Source: CAYVUV01 sp964455095 (GTDB lineage: Bacteria > Desulfobacterota > Binatia > HRBIN30 > CADEER01). Taken from it: a DNA stretch of 14,491 nucleotides. The first letter of the stretch is position 1, and every line of letters begins with the position of its first letter. The position numbers were made by a program, and so were the translations under genes. Below are positions 1 through 5,999 of the stretch, piece by piece. The notes beneath the pieces are model-generated. The model did not search any database. It had not been told where the DNA came from and saw only the letters and a program-made list of their open reading frames with translations. The stretch is taken from assembly GCA_964455095.1 (NCBI GenBank), contig CAYVUV010000164.1, forward strand, positions 1 through 14,491. Reading direction: 5' to 3'.

Positions 1-2
1 AT

Positions 3-1169
3 GCGCTGTTCGACAACTGGATCGTCCGCCAGGACATCTTCTTCACCTACGGCAGCCGCGACGAAACGACCGGCGTCCGCCTGCCACTGCTGCTCGAGGC
101 GATGGGCTGCAAGACGCCGTTCAAGCCGGGTGGTGTGACGATCTTCCTCGACGCCAACACCCTGCGCAACGACAAGGTCATCGAGGACGCGTTCCGCTTT
201 GCGCAGGTGCTCTACCTGCTCGGCTCGATGCTCGAGGTCAAGTTCTGGATCGCCGAGATGCCCGCCGTCGCTCTCAGCCTGACCGTGAACGGCATCGACT
301 ATGACCTGGTCCAAACGCCGGAGCTCACCACGCAAAACCACAATCACGAGAGGATCCCAGCGGGGAGCTTCTATCATTACTACAGCGATCTGCGGGACCA
401 TGGCGAAGGCGGCTTTCACGGCAGCGAGTGGTACAAGCACAAGTTCCTCTTCGAGAATTTCTTGCTGCACGACTTCGAGCCCTATCGCCGAGCGTCGGCA
501 ACGGACCACGAGAAGCACTTCTTTGAGCTTGCCGAACGGACACGCCGCAGAGCGTGGCGCATGCCGGCGCCGCCGAGCTTGGAGGAGGGCATGCGCGAGC
601 GGCGCGCGCGCGTGCCCCACTTCGGCCTCGGCTTTCGCAAGGCGACTCTCGATCCAACGTTACACGATCTGCTGCGGCGCCGGCTGCAGTCGAACCTCGA
701 CCGTCTCGACGACGAGCCGGATGACGTCTCGGCGTATATCGGCACCGTCGAACCCGGGGCTGCGGCGACGCGCTTCCATCACGATGCGGAGTTCAATCGC
801 GCGCTGCTCCTGGCACTCAAGCCCATGCACGAGGAGTGGTGCGGATTCCCGCTGGTTCCGGCGGCTTGCTACGGAATTCGCGTCTATCAGCGCGGCGCCT
901 ATCTGCACGAGCATACCGATACGTCGGAGACGCACATCATCAGTTCGACGATCTGCGTTGATCAGAAGACCGAAGGCCCGTGGCCGCTCAGCATCGAGGA
1001 CGCGAACGGCGACCGGCACGAGATCGTGATCGAGCCCGGAGAAATGCTCTTCTACGAAGGCGCCTCTCTCCGCCACGGCCGCCCCTACCCGCTGCAAGGC
1101 TGGTATTACGCCGGCATCTACCTGCACTACCGCCCGGCGGCCGAGGCGCCGGCGAGCGCTCAGGCGTGA
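3..1169 (+). CDS. 2OG-Fe(II) oxygenase domain protein, 5'-truncated by window edge
   Basis: The frame is open from base 3 with no start that must be used, so the gene very likely begins outside the window; an internal ATG lies at 102. The C-terminal ~130 residues look like a jelly-roll Fe(II)/2-oxoglutarate oxygenase. Counting from the ATG at 102, the iron ligands would be H271-T-D273 (in 'YLHEHTDTSE') and H325 (in 'LRHGR'). They are followed by the strand 'YYAGIYLHY', which resembles 'HVQAFFHYV' of the oxygenase at 3538. The usual 2OG-binding Arg about ten residues after the distal His is not obvious. The N-terminal ~200 residues ('GVTIFLDANTLR', 'WYKHKFLFENFLLHDFEPY') are not recognised. 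The stop overlaps the next gene's GTG, so the two are probably co-translated. Substrate is unknown; the setting suggests hydroxylation of a peptide or protein side chain. Confidence 0.75.
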   Translation, partial: ALFDNWIVRQDIFFTYGSRDETTGVRLPLLLEAMGCKTPFKPGGVTIFLDANTLRNDKVIEDAFRFAQVLYLLGSMLEVKFWIAEMPAVALSLTVNGIDYDLVQTPELTTQNHNHERIPAGSFYHYYSDLRDHGEGGFHGSEWYKHKFLFENFLLHDFEPYRRASATDHEKHFFELAERTRRRAWRMPAPPSLEEGMRERRARVPHFGLGFRKATLDPTLHDLLRRRLQSNLDRLDDEPDDVSAYIGTVEPGAAATRFHHDAEFNRALLLALKPMHEEWCGFPLVPAACYGIRVYQRGAYLHEHTDTSETHIISSTICVDQKTEGPWPLSIEDANGDRHEIVIEPGEMLFYEGASLRHGRPYPLQGWYYAGIYLHYRPAAEAPASAQA

Positions 1170-2362
1170 AGTACCTTTTCTACCGGACGTACTGTTCCGG
1201 ACGGACGGGGCTGAGCAACGCCCTGATGTCGACTGAGCTCGGTGTCCTGCTCGCCGGGCTCACCGAGCGCGTCCTCGTGCTCGACGGCAACATCTCGCCG
1301 ACCGCGAACATCGTCTCCTACGGCACGCGCGTCGACAACCGCCAGCCCAGCCGCCCGACCGACCTGATCGAGATGCCGGTTCCATGGATGGAAGCCAAGC
1401 AGTTCGATCTGGAACGTCGCGGACGCGCGAAGGAGCTCACCGATCAAAGCCTGCTGCAGTCGGTCTTCTATTTTCCCGCCGCGCTCGACATCGCCACCGA
1501 GGACTTCCACCGCTTCGCGCAGGGCCGGCGATCTGCCTTCACCTACGGCGGCGAGTACGGCGACGTCCCGGTGCTGCGGCTCTCCGGCGGCCCGGAGATC
1601 GGCGACGCCAGGCTTCGAATGCACAACCTCGGGTTCTATGCCCCCTTCCTCTACGTCGACGAGCCGACGCGCACGCGCGTCCACGCGTTGGTGCGCGGCA
1701 TGCGTCCGAAGCCACACTTCACCGAGCTCACGGATCTGGCGTGCGCGCGCCTGGGGGCGTTCAATGCCGTCCACGTCCGCCGCGGCGACTTCAAGGCAAC
1801 ATACGGAAGAACGACGCTGCTGCGCCGCCCCAGCGAGGCCGTGGCCGTTCTCGAGCGCAGCTTCTCGCGCCGCGATCGCCTGCTGATCCTGACCGACGAG
1901 CGCGACGACCCATTCCTGGACGAGATCGTGCAGCACTTCCCCGACGCAATCTTCATCGACCACTTCATCCTCGACGAGCTCGGCGACGAGCTCCGCGATC
2001 TCCCCCACCACGACGCGATCGCGCTGGCGTTTCTGAGCCAGCTCATCGCCGCGCGGGCGCGCGACTTCGTCGGCACCATGACCAGCACGTTCACCTCGCT
2101 CATCCAACGCTGGCGCGGCAGCGCGGGTCTGGACGAGCGCTTCAAGTTTCTCTGGAACGAGCTGCCTGCCGCGGCCGCGGTGCTCGAGCGAGGCAGGACC
2201 GCGATCAACGACGCGATCCCGATGCGCCCCGACGGCACGATGATCGAGCAGTACGAGGGCCCCTACTCGTGGAATCGCTTCGATCCACGCCTCAACTCGG
2301 CGTGGATGCGCGAGTGGCCGGAAAGCTTTGTCGGACAGGTGGCGGGCTGTCAGGGAACCTGA
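1166..2362 (+). CDS. O-fucosyltransferase-like glycosyltransferase
   Basis: This 398-residue protein starts at GTG 1166, which overlaps the upstream stop by four bases (GTGA). The start fits because 'VKYLFYRTYCSGRTGLSNAL' reads like the first beta strand and loop of a GT-B fucosyltransferase. The key motif is H203-V-R-R-G-D208-F, the HxRRGD-type nucleotide-sugar site of the alpha-1,6 and protein O-fucosyltransferase superfamily. 'FVGTMTSTFTSLIQ' (about residues 302-315) matches the conserved late motif in which Ser/Thr contact the donor. There is no signal peptide or membrane helix, so it should act in the cytoplasm. The donor is probably GDP-fucose or a related GDP-sugar, but this cannot be read from sequence. 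The acceptor is unknown; the nearby Thr/Ser-rich Tat peptide is a candidate. It ends nine bases from a convergent gene. Confidence 0.8.
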   Translation: MKYLFYRTYCSGRTGLSNALMSTELGVLLAGLTERVLVLDGNISPTANIVSYGTRVDNRQPSRPTDLIEMPVPWMEAKQFDLERRGRAKELTDQSLLQSVFYFPAALDIATEDFHRFAQGRRSAFTYGGEYGDVPVLRLSGGPEIGDARLRMHNLGFYAPFLYVDEPTRTRVHALVRGMRPKPHFTELTDLACARLGAFNAVHVRRGDFKATYGRTTLLRRPSEAVAVLERSFSRRDRLLILTDERDDPFLDEIVQHFPDAIFIDHFILDELGDELRDLPHHDAIALAFLSQLIAARARDFVGTMTSTFTSLIQRWRGSAGLDERFKFLWNELPAAAAVLERGRTAINDAIPMRPDGTMIEQYEGPYSWNRFDPRLNSAWMREWPESFVGQVAGCQGT

Positions 2363-2371
2363 CAACCTTCT

Positions 2372-2968
2372 TCAACGCAGCGAGGGTCCCAGGAACCAGC
2401 CGACGAGCGAGTTGCGCACGCCCGAGGTCACTGGTGTGACCGTGTGGGCCACGTTGGCGGGAAAGACCAGCACCGTTCCCGGTTCGCGAATGCCGTCGAT
2501 CGCAATCGGGTTGCCGAGACGATCGCGCAGCTGCACGTCGCCGCCTTCGTAGGCCTGCGGGTCGGTCAGGTTCACGATGACGCTCAGCTTGCGATTGAGG
2601 CCGATCCAACGCGTCGGCGCCAGCGGCCCGTAGGGCTGTGCCAGCTCATCGATGTGCCAGGTGAAGAAGGACTTCTCCGTGTAGATGGCGTACTGCACGC
2701 CCGGCATAATCCAGACATCGAGGTTCCAGGTCTCGCGGTTGGCGAGCGATGCGTAGTGCGCCAGCAGACCGTTGATCCAGTGCGACTCGTCCCAGAATCC
2801 CACGTCGGTTCGGCGGACGTTTTCATCGACCAGCTTGCCGCCCGGCGCGCGAGCGTCGACGAGTGTGGCCTTGACCGCAGTCAACCGATCGCCGAGGTCG
2901 ACGATCAACCTGCAGAGCGCAGCGGGCAGTTCTCCAGGCCACACGCGGTAGAGAACGTGGGGGTTCAT
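2372..2968 (-). CDS. PKHD-type Fe(II)/2OG hydroxylase (prolyl 4-hydroxylase-like fold)
   Basis: This 198-residue protein is a full-length, catalytically intact member of the prolyl-4-hydroxylase-like superfamily, close to the PiuC/YbiX type. Visible active-site residues are H105-I-D107 (in 'FFTWHIDE') and H175 (in 'ANVAHTVTPV') for iron, and R185 (in 'TSGVRNSLVGWFLGP') ten residues later for 2-oxoglutarate. 'LSVIVNLTDPQAYEGGDVQL' is the typical core strand pair. No signal peptide is seen, so it is cytoplasmic. It lies 88 bases downstream of the Tat-signal small protein on the same strand, so the two may share a transcript. That makes the Pro-rich tail of that protein an attractive substrate, which is inference. 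The start is the ATG at 2968; no strong ribosome binding site supports it. Confidence 0.88.
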   Translation of the reverse strand: MNPHVLYRVWPGELPAALCRLIVDLGDRLTAVKATLVDARAPGGKLVDENVRRTDVGFWDESHWINGLLAHYASLANRETWNLDVWIMPGVQYAIYTEKSFFTWHIDELAQPYGPLAPTRWIGLNRKLSVIVNLTDPQAYEGGDVQLRDRLGNPIAIDGIREPGTVLVFPANVAHTVTPVTSGVRNSLVGWFLGPSLR

Positions 2969-3056
2969 TCACAAGGCGTACCGGGCGTGTCAGGTACACA
3001 CCCGCGACGTGACTGGCAACGATTGTCGCGCTGCGCCCTTGGGCACGGTGAGGGAA

Positions 3057-3344
3057 TCACCCACCGGGCGTCGGCGAGGGAGTCGGCGAGCTCGTCGGCG
3101 AGAAGGTCGGGGCGCCCGTCGGCGACGGGGTCGGTGCGCCCGGCGAGGTCTGCGCGTTTGCGGACACGACTACCGCTTCGACGAGAGGGCGCGTCCATTT
3201 CTTCGGCAACGACAGCGCCGCCGCCACCGCGGCGCCGCCGACGACAACGCCGCCCTTGAGGACGTCTCGTCGACCCTGCGTCTTCTCACCATCGGCGTCC
3301 TTCGCATCGCGCTGTTCGCCCTTGGGGTCTTTGTCGTTCGCCAT
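3057..3344 (-). CDS. Small Tat-signal protein with Pro/Thr/Ser-rich tail; candidate modified precursor
   Basis: This 95-residue protein starts at ATG 3344, fixed by AGGAGG seven bases upstream. Residues 1-24 are hydrophilic and charged. Residues 25-30 (RRDVLK) are a twin-arginine motif, followed by a weakly hydrophobic stretch to about residue 46. Next comes 'LPKKWTRPLVEAVVVSANAQ'. I know a similar 'KWTKPVV...AxAQTS' pattern from many unannotated small bacterial proteins. Signal peptidase cleavage after A-N-A (residue 64) would leave a mature piece of 31 residues with 10 Pro, 7 Thr and 6 Ser, for example 'PTPSPT' and 'SPTSSPTPSPTPGG'. Such a short exported tail is unlikely to fold as an enzyme. 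It sits among two or more oxygenases, a fucosyltransferase-like enzyme and a PqqD-kinase fusion, so it may be their substrate. It could alternatively be a simple linker-type envelope peptide. Confidence 0.8.
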   Translation of the reverse strand: MANDKDPKGEQRDAKDADGEKTQGRRDVLKGGVVVGGAAVAAALSLPKKWTRPLVEAVVVSANAQTSPGAPTPSPTGAPTFSPTSSPTPSPTPGG

Positions 3345-3351
3345 CGTTGAT

Positions 3352-3357
3352 CCTCCT
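3352..3357 (-). promoter_or_regulatory. Strong Shine-Dalgarno of the Tat-signal small protein
   Basis: AGGAGG on the minus strand, seven bases before the ATG at 3344. It rules out the in-frame ATG eight codons upstream and shows the small protein is translated from 3344. Confidence 0.8.
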
Positions 3358-3435
3358 CCGCGGCGCACCGTTGACCGTCATCGTTCCCATACGCGCTGCA
3401 TGGGCTGCGCGTCAACCAGGGTCGCTCCGAGCAAG

Positions 3436-3497
3436 GCGGTTGCCGGGTTGGCCGTTCGCGGTTGCGGCCAACGCGAGCAACGATTCCCCGCAACCGC
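3436..3497. promoter_or_regulatory. Three copies of GCGGTTGC in the divergent intergenic region
   Basis: The octamer GCGGTTGC occurs at 3436-3443 and 3458-3465 as a direct repeat with a 22-base period. It occurs a third time inverted at 3490-3497 (GCAACCGC). The flanks are also similar (copies continue CGG, GGC and GGG). A hairpin-capable pair, TTGGCCG and CGGCCAA, lies at 3448-3454 and 3465-3471. The region (3345-3537) separates the minus-strand Tat-protein gene from the plus-strand oxygenase/PqqD-kinase pair. A shared regulator binding on adjacent turns of the helix could therefore control both. No convincing -35/-10 pair was found. Confidence 0.4.
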
Positions 3498-3537
3498 TCT
3501 AGCCCCATTGACACCGTCCGCGCAGTATGACGAACAG

Positions 3538-4143
3538 ATGTCGTCGAACCCGCACATGGAAACTGCTCACTGGCACGAAGCGTTCAAGGCAAACGAGTAC
3601 CTCATCCTCGAATCGGTGCTCACCGAGCCGCTCCGCACCGTTGCGCATGAGTATGCGATCAAGCGAGCCCTGCTCAGCCGCGAGACCAGCTCGGCCGGCG
3701 CCGCGCCGGGAACGCCGAGCTTCTACGGCGATCCGCTAATGGATACGCTGCTCGACCTGCTGCAATCCGTCGCTGAGACCTTCACCGGTCTCGAGCTCTT
3801 CCCCACGTTCTCCGATCTGCGGGTCTACGCGAAGGGTGCCATCGTCAATCCTCACACACAGCGACCGGCCGGCGAAATCGCGCTCTCGGTGAGCCTGGGG
3901 TACGACGCGCCCAACCCCTGGCCCTTCTTCATCGGTACCCGGCATGGTTTCCAAACGGCGCATCTGGCACCCGGCGACGGCATCCTCTATCGGGCCAGCG
4001 AGTGCCCGCACTGGCGTGGTGAGCTCGACGGAGAGCACCACGTGCAGGCGTTCTTCCACTACGTCGCACGCCAGGGCCCGAACTCCGAATGGAAATACGA
4101 CAAGCGCCGCGTGTCCGAGGTCGACCACGAGGAGGGGCGTTGA
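3538..4143 (+). CDS. 2OG-Fe(II) oxygenase-family protein with Asp-to-Gln change in the iron triad
   Basis: This 201-residue protein is read from ATG 3538 because the oxygenase-like sequence starts soon after; ATG 3556 is an alternative and neither has a clear ribosome binding site. The core reads 'LRVYAKGAIVNPHTQRPAGE', then 'IALSVSLGYD', 'PWPFFIG', 'APGDGILYRASECPHWRGEL' and 'HVQAFFHYVA'. This matches a family I recognise in which the second motif is normally H-T-D-R. Here it is H106-T-Q108-R, so the iron-binding carboxylate is missing, while the distal H158 is kept. The change could mean loss of oxygenase activity, a binding role, or altered chemistry such as the Asp-lacking Fe/2OG halogenases. 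It shares the 'PWP...PGD/E...FHY' layout with the protein ending at 1169. Its stop overlaps the next gene's start, so it is made together with the PqqD-kinase fusion. Confidence 0.75.
   Translation: MSSNPHMETAHWHEAFKANEYLILESVLTEPLRTVAHEYAIKRALLSRETSSAGAAPGTPSFYGDPLMDTLLDLLQSVAETFTGLELFPTFSDLRVYAKGAIVNPHTQRPAGEIALSVSLGYDAPNPWPFFIGTRHGFQTAHLAPGDGILYRASECPHWRGELDGEHHVQAFFHYVARQGPNSEWKYDKRRVSEVDHEEGR
4130..4135 (+). promoter_or_regulatory. Ribosome binding site supporting the TTG start at 4140
   Basis: AGGAGG (continuing GG) ends four bases before TTG 4140. This TTG overlaps the TGA of the upstream gene (TTGA). The site is the reason for choosing TTG over the in-frame ATG at 4212, which would remove the first part of the PqqD domain. 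Confidence 0.6.
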
Positions 4144-5288
4144 CGACCTTTCTCCTGCGGCCCCAGCGACACGCCGGCGTCCAGCTCACCACTCTCGACG
4201 ACGAGACGCTCATGTATCACCCGGACTGGAGGGCCGCCTTTGCGCTGAACGCCACCGCCTTCTCGATCTGGCAGTTGTGCGACGGCGAGCGGACCGTCGG
4301 GGAGATCGTCGAGCTCTTGCAGAAGGCGTACCCGGACGAGGCGACGACGATGCCGAGCGAGGTGGAAGCGGGCGTGCGGACGCTGTCGCAGCACGGCATC
4401 GTCCGACTGCCTCGCCGCGACCGGAGTGCCGCGACCTACGACGTCGAGCTCGGCGGGGCGGCATTGCGGCTCGAAGCGGACGACGCACCCTCGGCGGAAA
4501 TCCTCGACCGGCTCTGCGCGGCCATGGCGAGTGAATTCTTCCCGACTCCGTCGGTCACCTTTCGCCTCGGCCCGGGAGCCGACCCGGATTCGCTCGCTGT
4601 CTATCGCGACGATGCGATGCTCTATTACGATCACTGCCTGGGTACGGTCGCCACGATCCTGCTCGAGAAAGTGCAGGATCACGTGCTCCATCACTCCACC
4701 AGCGGCAGCTTCGTGCATGCCGCCGCGGTGGCACGCGATGGGCGCTCCATGCTCCTCGCCGGCAAGACGGGGGCGGGCAAGACGACGCTGGCAACCTGGC
4801 TCGTGCGCAGAGGGTTCGACTACCTCACGGACGAGCTGGCCTGGATCCGCCCGAGCGGGCTCGGCGTGCACGGGTTCGCCCGACCGCTGCACCTGAAGAC
4901 GGGCGCCCGCCACCTCTTCGGCGGGCTCTTCGACAACCCCGGCAGCGACGCGATTCTGGACACACCGATCGGCCATCAGGTTTCGCCGCTCCGCCTCGGG
5001 TGCTCCGTGGTCCGCGACGCGCGCCCGAGCGTCCTGATCTTCCCAAGCTATGGCGCGGGAGCCCGCTTCGATCTTCGCCGGCTTTCAAAGGCGCAAGGCG
5101 CAGCACGCTTGATGGGCTGCCTGGTCAACGCGCGCGAGCGGGTACGCCACGGCGTCGACGAAATCGCCCGCCTCGTGCAAAGCGTCTCCGCCTACTCGAT
5201 GACGTATTCCGACCTCGACCAGGCCGGCCGGGAGTTGGAGGCCGTGTTCGCGCTTCCAGGGACAGAGACAACAGCTGAACACGGATGA
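4140..5288 (+). CDS. PqqD-like domain fused to HPr-kinase/phosphorylase-like domain
   Basis: This is a 382-residue fusion, numbered from TTG 4140. Residues ~10-88 form a PqqD-like winged helix: 'LTTLDDETLMYHPDW', 'ALNATAFSIWQLCDGERTVG', then 'VEAGVRTLSQHGIVRL'. PqqD domains bind leader peptides of ribosomal natural products. Residues ~185-375 resemble the HPr kinase fold: 'SFVHAAAV' (H193), a full Walker A 'AGKTGAGKTT' (K214), and 'YLTDELAW' (D231/E232) at the catalytic/metal site. The region between has no clear name. Known relatives of this kinase fold include HPr Ser kinase and the lasso-peptide serine kinases. Joining both domains in one chain suggests a kinase that picks its own peptide substrate; the Tat-signal peptide nearby is the likely candidate. 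It is translationally coupled to the oxygenase-like gene before it. ATG 4212 is a less likely start. Confidence 0.82.
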   Translation: MTTFLLRPQRHAGVQLTTLDDETLMYHPDWRAAFALNATAFSIWQLCDGERTVGEIVELLQKAYPDEATTMPSEVEAGVRTLSQHGIVRLPRRDRSAATYDVELGGAALRLEADDAPSAEILDRLCAAMASEFFPTPSVTFRLGPGADPDSLAVYRDDAMLYYDHCLGTVATILLEKVQDHVLHHSTSGSFVHAAAVARDGRSMLLAGKTGAGKTTLATWLVRRGFDYLTDELAWIRPSGLGVHGFARPLHLKTGARHLFGGLFDNPGSDAILDTPIGHQVSPLRLGCSVVRDARPSVLIFPSYGAGARFDLRRLSKAQGAARLMGCLVNARERVRHGVDEIARLVQSVSAYSMTYSDLDQAGRELEAVFALPGTETTAEHG

Positions 5289-5332
5289 ACCCCGCGACCT
5301 CTTTGCAAGCGAACCGTAGATGAGGTGACAGC

Positions 5333-5785
5333 ATGGACATGAAGCTCGAGGTCGTGGTGGTGCCGGTGTCCGACGTCGATCGGGCGAAGGAGTTCTACAA
5401 GCGCCTGGGATTCCGCGAGGACATCGACTACGTCGCCAGCGACAGCTACCGGGTGGTGCAGCTGACGCCGCCCGGCTCGGCGTGCTCGATCATCTTCGGC
5501 AAGGGCGTCACCGCGGCTCGCCCGGGCTCGATCGACCGCCTGGTCCTGGCGGTGTCCGACATCGCGGCAGCCCGCGACGAGCTCGTCTCGCACGGCGTCG
5601 AGGTCAGCGTGTTTCACGACGCCGGCGGTGGCCTGGGCGGCGGCTTTTACGCCGCGGCCGAATCGCGCGCCGCGGGTCCAGATCCGCAACGTCGCTCCTA
5701 CGCCTCGTATGCCTCGTTCAGCGATCCCGACGGCAACGTCTGGCTGCTGCAGGAGATCAAGGAGCGCCTCCCGGGGCGGGTGTGA
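5333..5785 (+). CDS. VOC-superfamily (glyoxalase/bleomycin-resistance fold) protein
   Basis: This 150-residue protein starts at ATG 5333, with GAGGTGA five bases upstream. It shows the paired beta-alpha-beta-beta-beta layout of vicinal-oxygen-chelate proteins. The first half is 'VVVVPVSDVDRAKEFYKRLG', with the strand 'YRVVQLTPPGSACSIIFGKG'. The second is 'LVLAVSDIAAARDELVSHGV', ending with 'SFSDPDGNVWLLQEI', in which the final Glu is the usual metal ligand. The reaction is unknown; members include dioxygenases, isomerases and drug-binding proteins. The 68-residue gene that follows by three bases is its usual companion in my experience. There is no evident link to the modification cluster. Confidence 0.88.
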   Translation: MDMKLEVVVVPVSDVDRAKEFYKRLGFREDIDYVASDSYRVVQLTPPGSACSIIFGKGVTAARPGSIDRLVLAVSDIAAARDELVSHGVEVSVFHDAGGGLGGGFYAAAESRAAGPDPQRRSYASYASFSDPDGNVWLLQEIKERLPGRV

Positions 5786-5788
5786 CCG

Positions 5789-5995
5789 ATGGACATTGCA
5801 GCCCTCGCACAGCTGCTGCATGAAACCGCCGAGCATCACGGCTCGTTCGAGGCGGTCGCCCCAAAGCACGATTGGTGGGACTGGTACGCGGCATACATGC
5901 ACGCCCGGCAGCGCGGCAGCTCCCCGGAGGAGGCTGCCGCGGCCGCCGGTCGTTACATGGCCGAGGTCAAGCGCGTGGTCGTAGCGCCGGCTTGA
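5789..5995 (+). CDS. Small conserved protein paired with the VOC gene
   Basis: This 68-residue soluble protein starts three bases after the VOC stop and must be co-transcribed with it. The core 'PKHDWWDWYAAYMHARQRG' followed by 'SPEEAAAAAGRYMAEVK' is a motif I recognise from short proteins, or C-terminal extensions, that accompany VOC/glyoxalase genes. It is predicted to be almost all helical: an N-terminal helix ('IAALAQLLHETAEHHGSFEA'), a Trp-rich centre and a C-terminal helix. Its biochemical role is not known to me. It ends four bases from the convergent KdpD-like gene, so the two transcripts meet there. Confidence 0.8.
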   Translation: MDIAALAQLLHETAEHHGSFEAVAPKHDWWDWYAAYMHARQRGSSPEEAAAAAGRYMAEVKRVVVAPA

Positions 5996-5999
5996 CCGC

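Noticed and set aside
980..1165. An upstream in-frame ATG extension of the fucosyltransferase-like protein
   Set aside because: It overlaps the oxygenase coding sequence almost entirely and adds Arg-rich sequence with no family resemblance; GTG 1166 fits the fold start and coupling.
1160..2365. Long minus-strand open frame opposite the fucosyltransferase-like gene
   Set aside because: Its composition is that of a high-GC antisense shadow; the plus strand carries recognisable motifs.
3057..3160. GTCGGCGA-type repeats as an intergenic repeat array
   Set aside because: They encode the Pro/Thr/Ser tail of the Tat-signal protein, so they are coding repeats.
3508..3531. TTGACA before the oxygenase gene at 3538 as a -35 box
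   Set aside because: No -10 box exists at the right distance; the nearest candidate is 12 bases away.
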